This document shows positions 63,467-64,000 of a DNA stretch of 64,000 nt, piece by piece. A program made the position numbers and the translations under genes. The stretch is taken from positions 44,631-108,630 of the forward strand of contig NZ_JXXK01000011.1 of assembly GCF_000949455.1 (NCBI RefSeq), read 5' to 3'. How positions within the stretch are numbered: position 1 is the first letter of the stretch; each line of letters starts with the position of its first letter. This DNA comes from Ruthenibacterium lactatiformans. GTDB lineage: Bacteria > Bacillota > Clostridia > Oscillospirales > Ruminococcaceae. The notes beneath the pieces are model-generated. The model saw only the letters and a list, made by a program, of their open reading frames with translations, searched no databases and was not told where the DNA came from.

Positions 63467-64000
63467 ATGAAACAAAAATTAAAGTACTGGAGTATATGTT
63501 TTCTTTCACTTTTTCTTCTGATATCTGCGTGCGCATCTCCAGCGTTCGCTGCGGGCGGCGCGCTGGGCGCGGACCGAAACGGCACGCCATATACTTACGT
63601 GATCGGGTACATGTATTCCGGCAGCTCCCAGACCGTCAACACACGGGAGATCTTCACATCACCCAACAACTATGACATCTGGCTCTGCCCGGTGTGCGGG
63701 CGAGACCCGTTGGGAAATTCGCAGGGAACGGCGCTGGCACCGAATCTGTATATGCCGTGCTATGGATACGATATTGCGGCGACAGGCGGGGACATGAGCA
63801 TCCGCTACGCGCTGGTGCGGCACAGGCACAACAACGGGCAGCTGTCGGATGACCGGGTGTACATCCCGGTCAACGTGCCGATGTATGCGGGCTGCTATTA
63901 CGGCTATGACCTTACTGAACCGGCCGGCGTGCAGGTCAGCGCGCCCACGGGCTGGCAGCGGGACAGCGCGGTGGTGCGGTTTTCCGGCGGCACGGACACA
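63467..64000 (+). CDS. Secreted protein or lipoprotein, N-terminal part (runs off the window)
   Basis: ATG 63467 follows GGAAAGG and the frame is open to the window end (178 codons). It begins with a signal peptide: basic MKQKLKYW, hydrophobic SICFLSLFLLISA, then either a lipobox (I19-S20-A21-C22) or a signal-peptidase-I site at AFA-A (residue 28). The mature part has a CPVCGRD pair and Tyr/Gly-rich stretches (GYMYSGSSQ, YMPCYGYD, GGCYYGYDL-like), reminiscent of surface proteins with later repeats. Base composition changes to high GC shortly after the signal peptide. Confidence 0.75.
   Translation, partial: MKQKLKYWSICFLSLFLLISACASPAFAAGGALGADRNGTPYTYVIGYMYSGSSQTVNTREIFTSPNNYDIWLCPVCGRDPLGNSQGTALAPNLYMPCYGYDIAATGGDMSIRYALVRHRHNNGQLSDDRVYIPVNVPMYAGCYYGYDLTEPAGVQVSAPTGWQRDSAVVRFSGGTDT

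Noticed and set aside
1..64000. CRISPR arrays or intact insertion sequences
   Set aside because: No regularly spaced direct repeats and no transposase frames were found; the only repeats are parS, the two hairpin families and short operators.

Overview
This window is a 64 kb piece of a chromosome from an anaerobic, GC-rich clostridial Bacillota, most like an Oscillospirales (Ruminococcaceae-type) gut bacterium. The evidence is the Firmicute gene order mnmE-mnmG-rsmG-noc-parA-parB and darA-holB-ricT-trmN6-rsmI, frequent TTG and GTG starts with strong GGAGG ribosome sites, and oxygen-sensitive metabolism: pyruvate:ferredoxin oxidoreductase, pyruvate formate-lyase, a B12-dependent ribonucleotide reductase and rubrerythrin. 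The genus call is inference. The tail of gyrA at the left edge and three perfect parS sites place the window close to oriC.

Layout. 1-12.6 kb: gyrA tail, small unknown genes, tRNA U34 modification genes (mnmE, mnmG), rsmG, the nucleoid genes noc/parA/parB with three parS sites, serS, and a tRNA-Met/tRNA-Glu pair. 12.7-22 kb, mostly minus strand: rubrerythrin, HAD phosphatase, two PH-domain membrane proteins and two RCK potassium regulators; then ilvD (+), a Cys-rich protein, a Nudix hydrolase and a CBS/CorC transporter. 22-32 kb: nifJ, a small XRE pair with twin operators, a TetR-controlled operon of two membrane proteins with two identical-type operators, a YitT protein and nrdJ behind an NrdR box. 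32-38 kb: a cluster of DnaA-box-like 9-mers, a rhomboid-like protein and the darA-holB-ricT/ferredoxin/trmN6-rsmI-yfcE run. 38-46 kb: cysK, AT-rich debris with a GyrI-like gene, an Rrf2 regulator, MarR/MATE, tRNA-Ser, hemolysin III and an archaeal-type AspRS. 46-55.8 kb: a GNAT, a divergent PTS enzyme I homologue, a ZTP riboswitch with pfl-pflA, a yybP-ykoY Mn2+ riboswitch with mntP, and an NSS transporter. 55.8-59.5 kb: HtrA-like protease and a two-component system. 59.7-64 kb: an AT-richer plasmid-like island (parA, a frameshifted parB, two toxin-antitoxin pairs, start of a secreted protein) whose left edge appears to cut off a host gene after nine codons.

How it fits together. Much of the regulation can be read from the DNA: two classic riboswitches sit on the expected genes; consensus promoters carry operators inside the spacer or at the start site (nrdJ, marR, cysK); TetR and XRE regulators have matching palindromes beside their own genes. 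Noc and ParB are accompanied by ParB sites (parS) and one near-perfect Noc-binding site. A ~136 bp multi-hairpin intergenic repeat occurs twice (43.7 and 46.5 kb) and a related short hairpin three times; these, the TetR/7-TM/DUF2871 operon and the degenerate enzyme I homologue are the least explained parts of the window.
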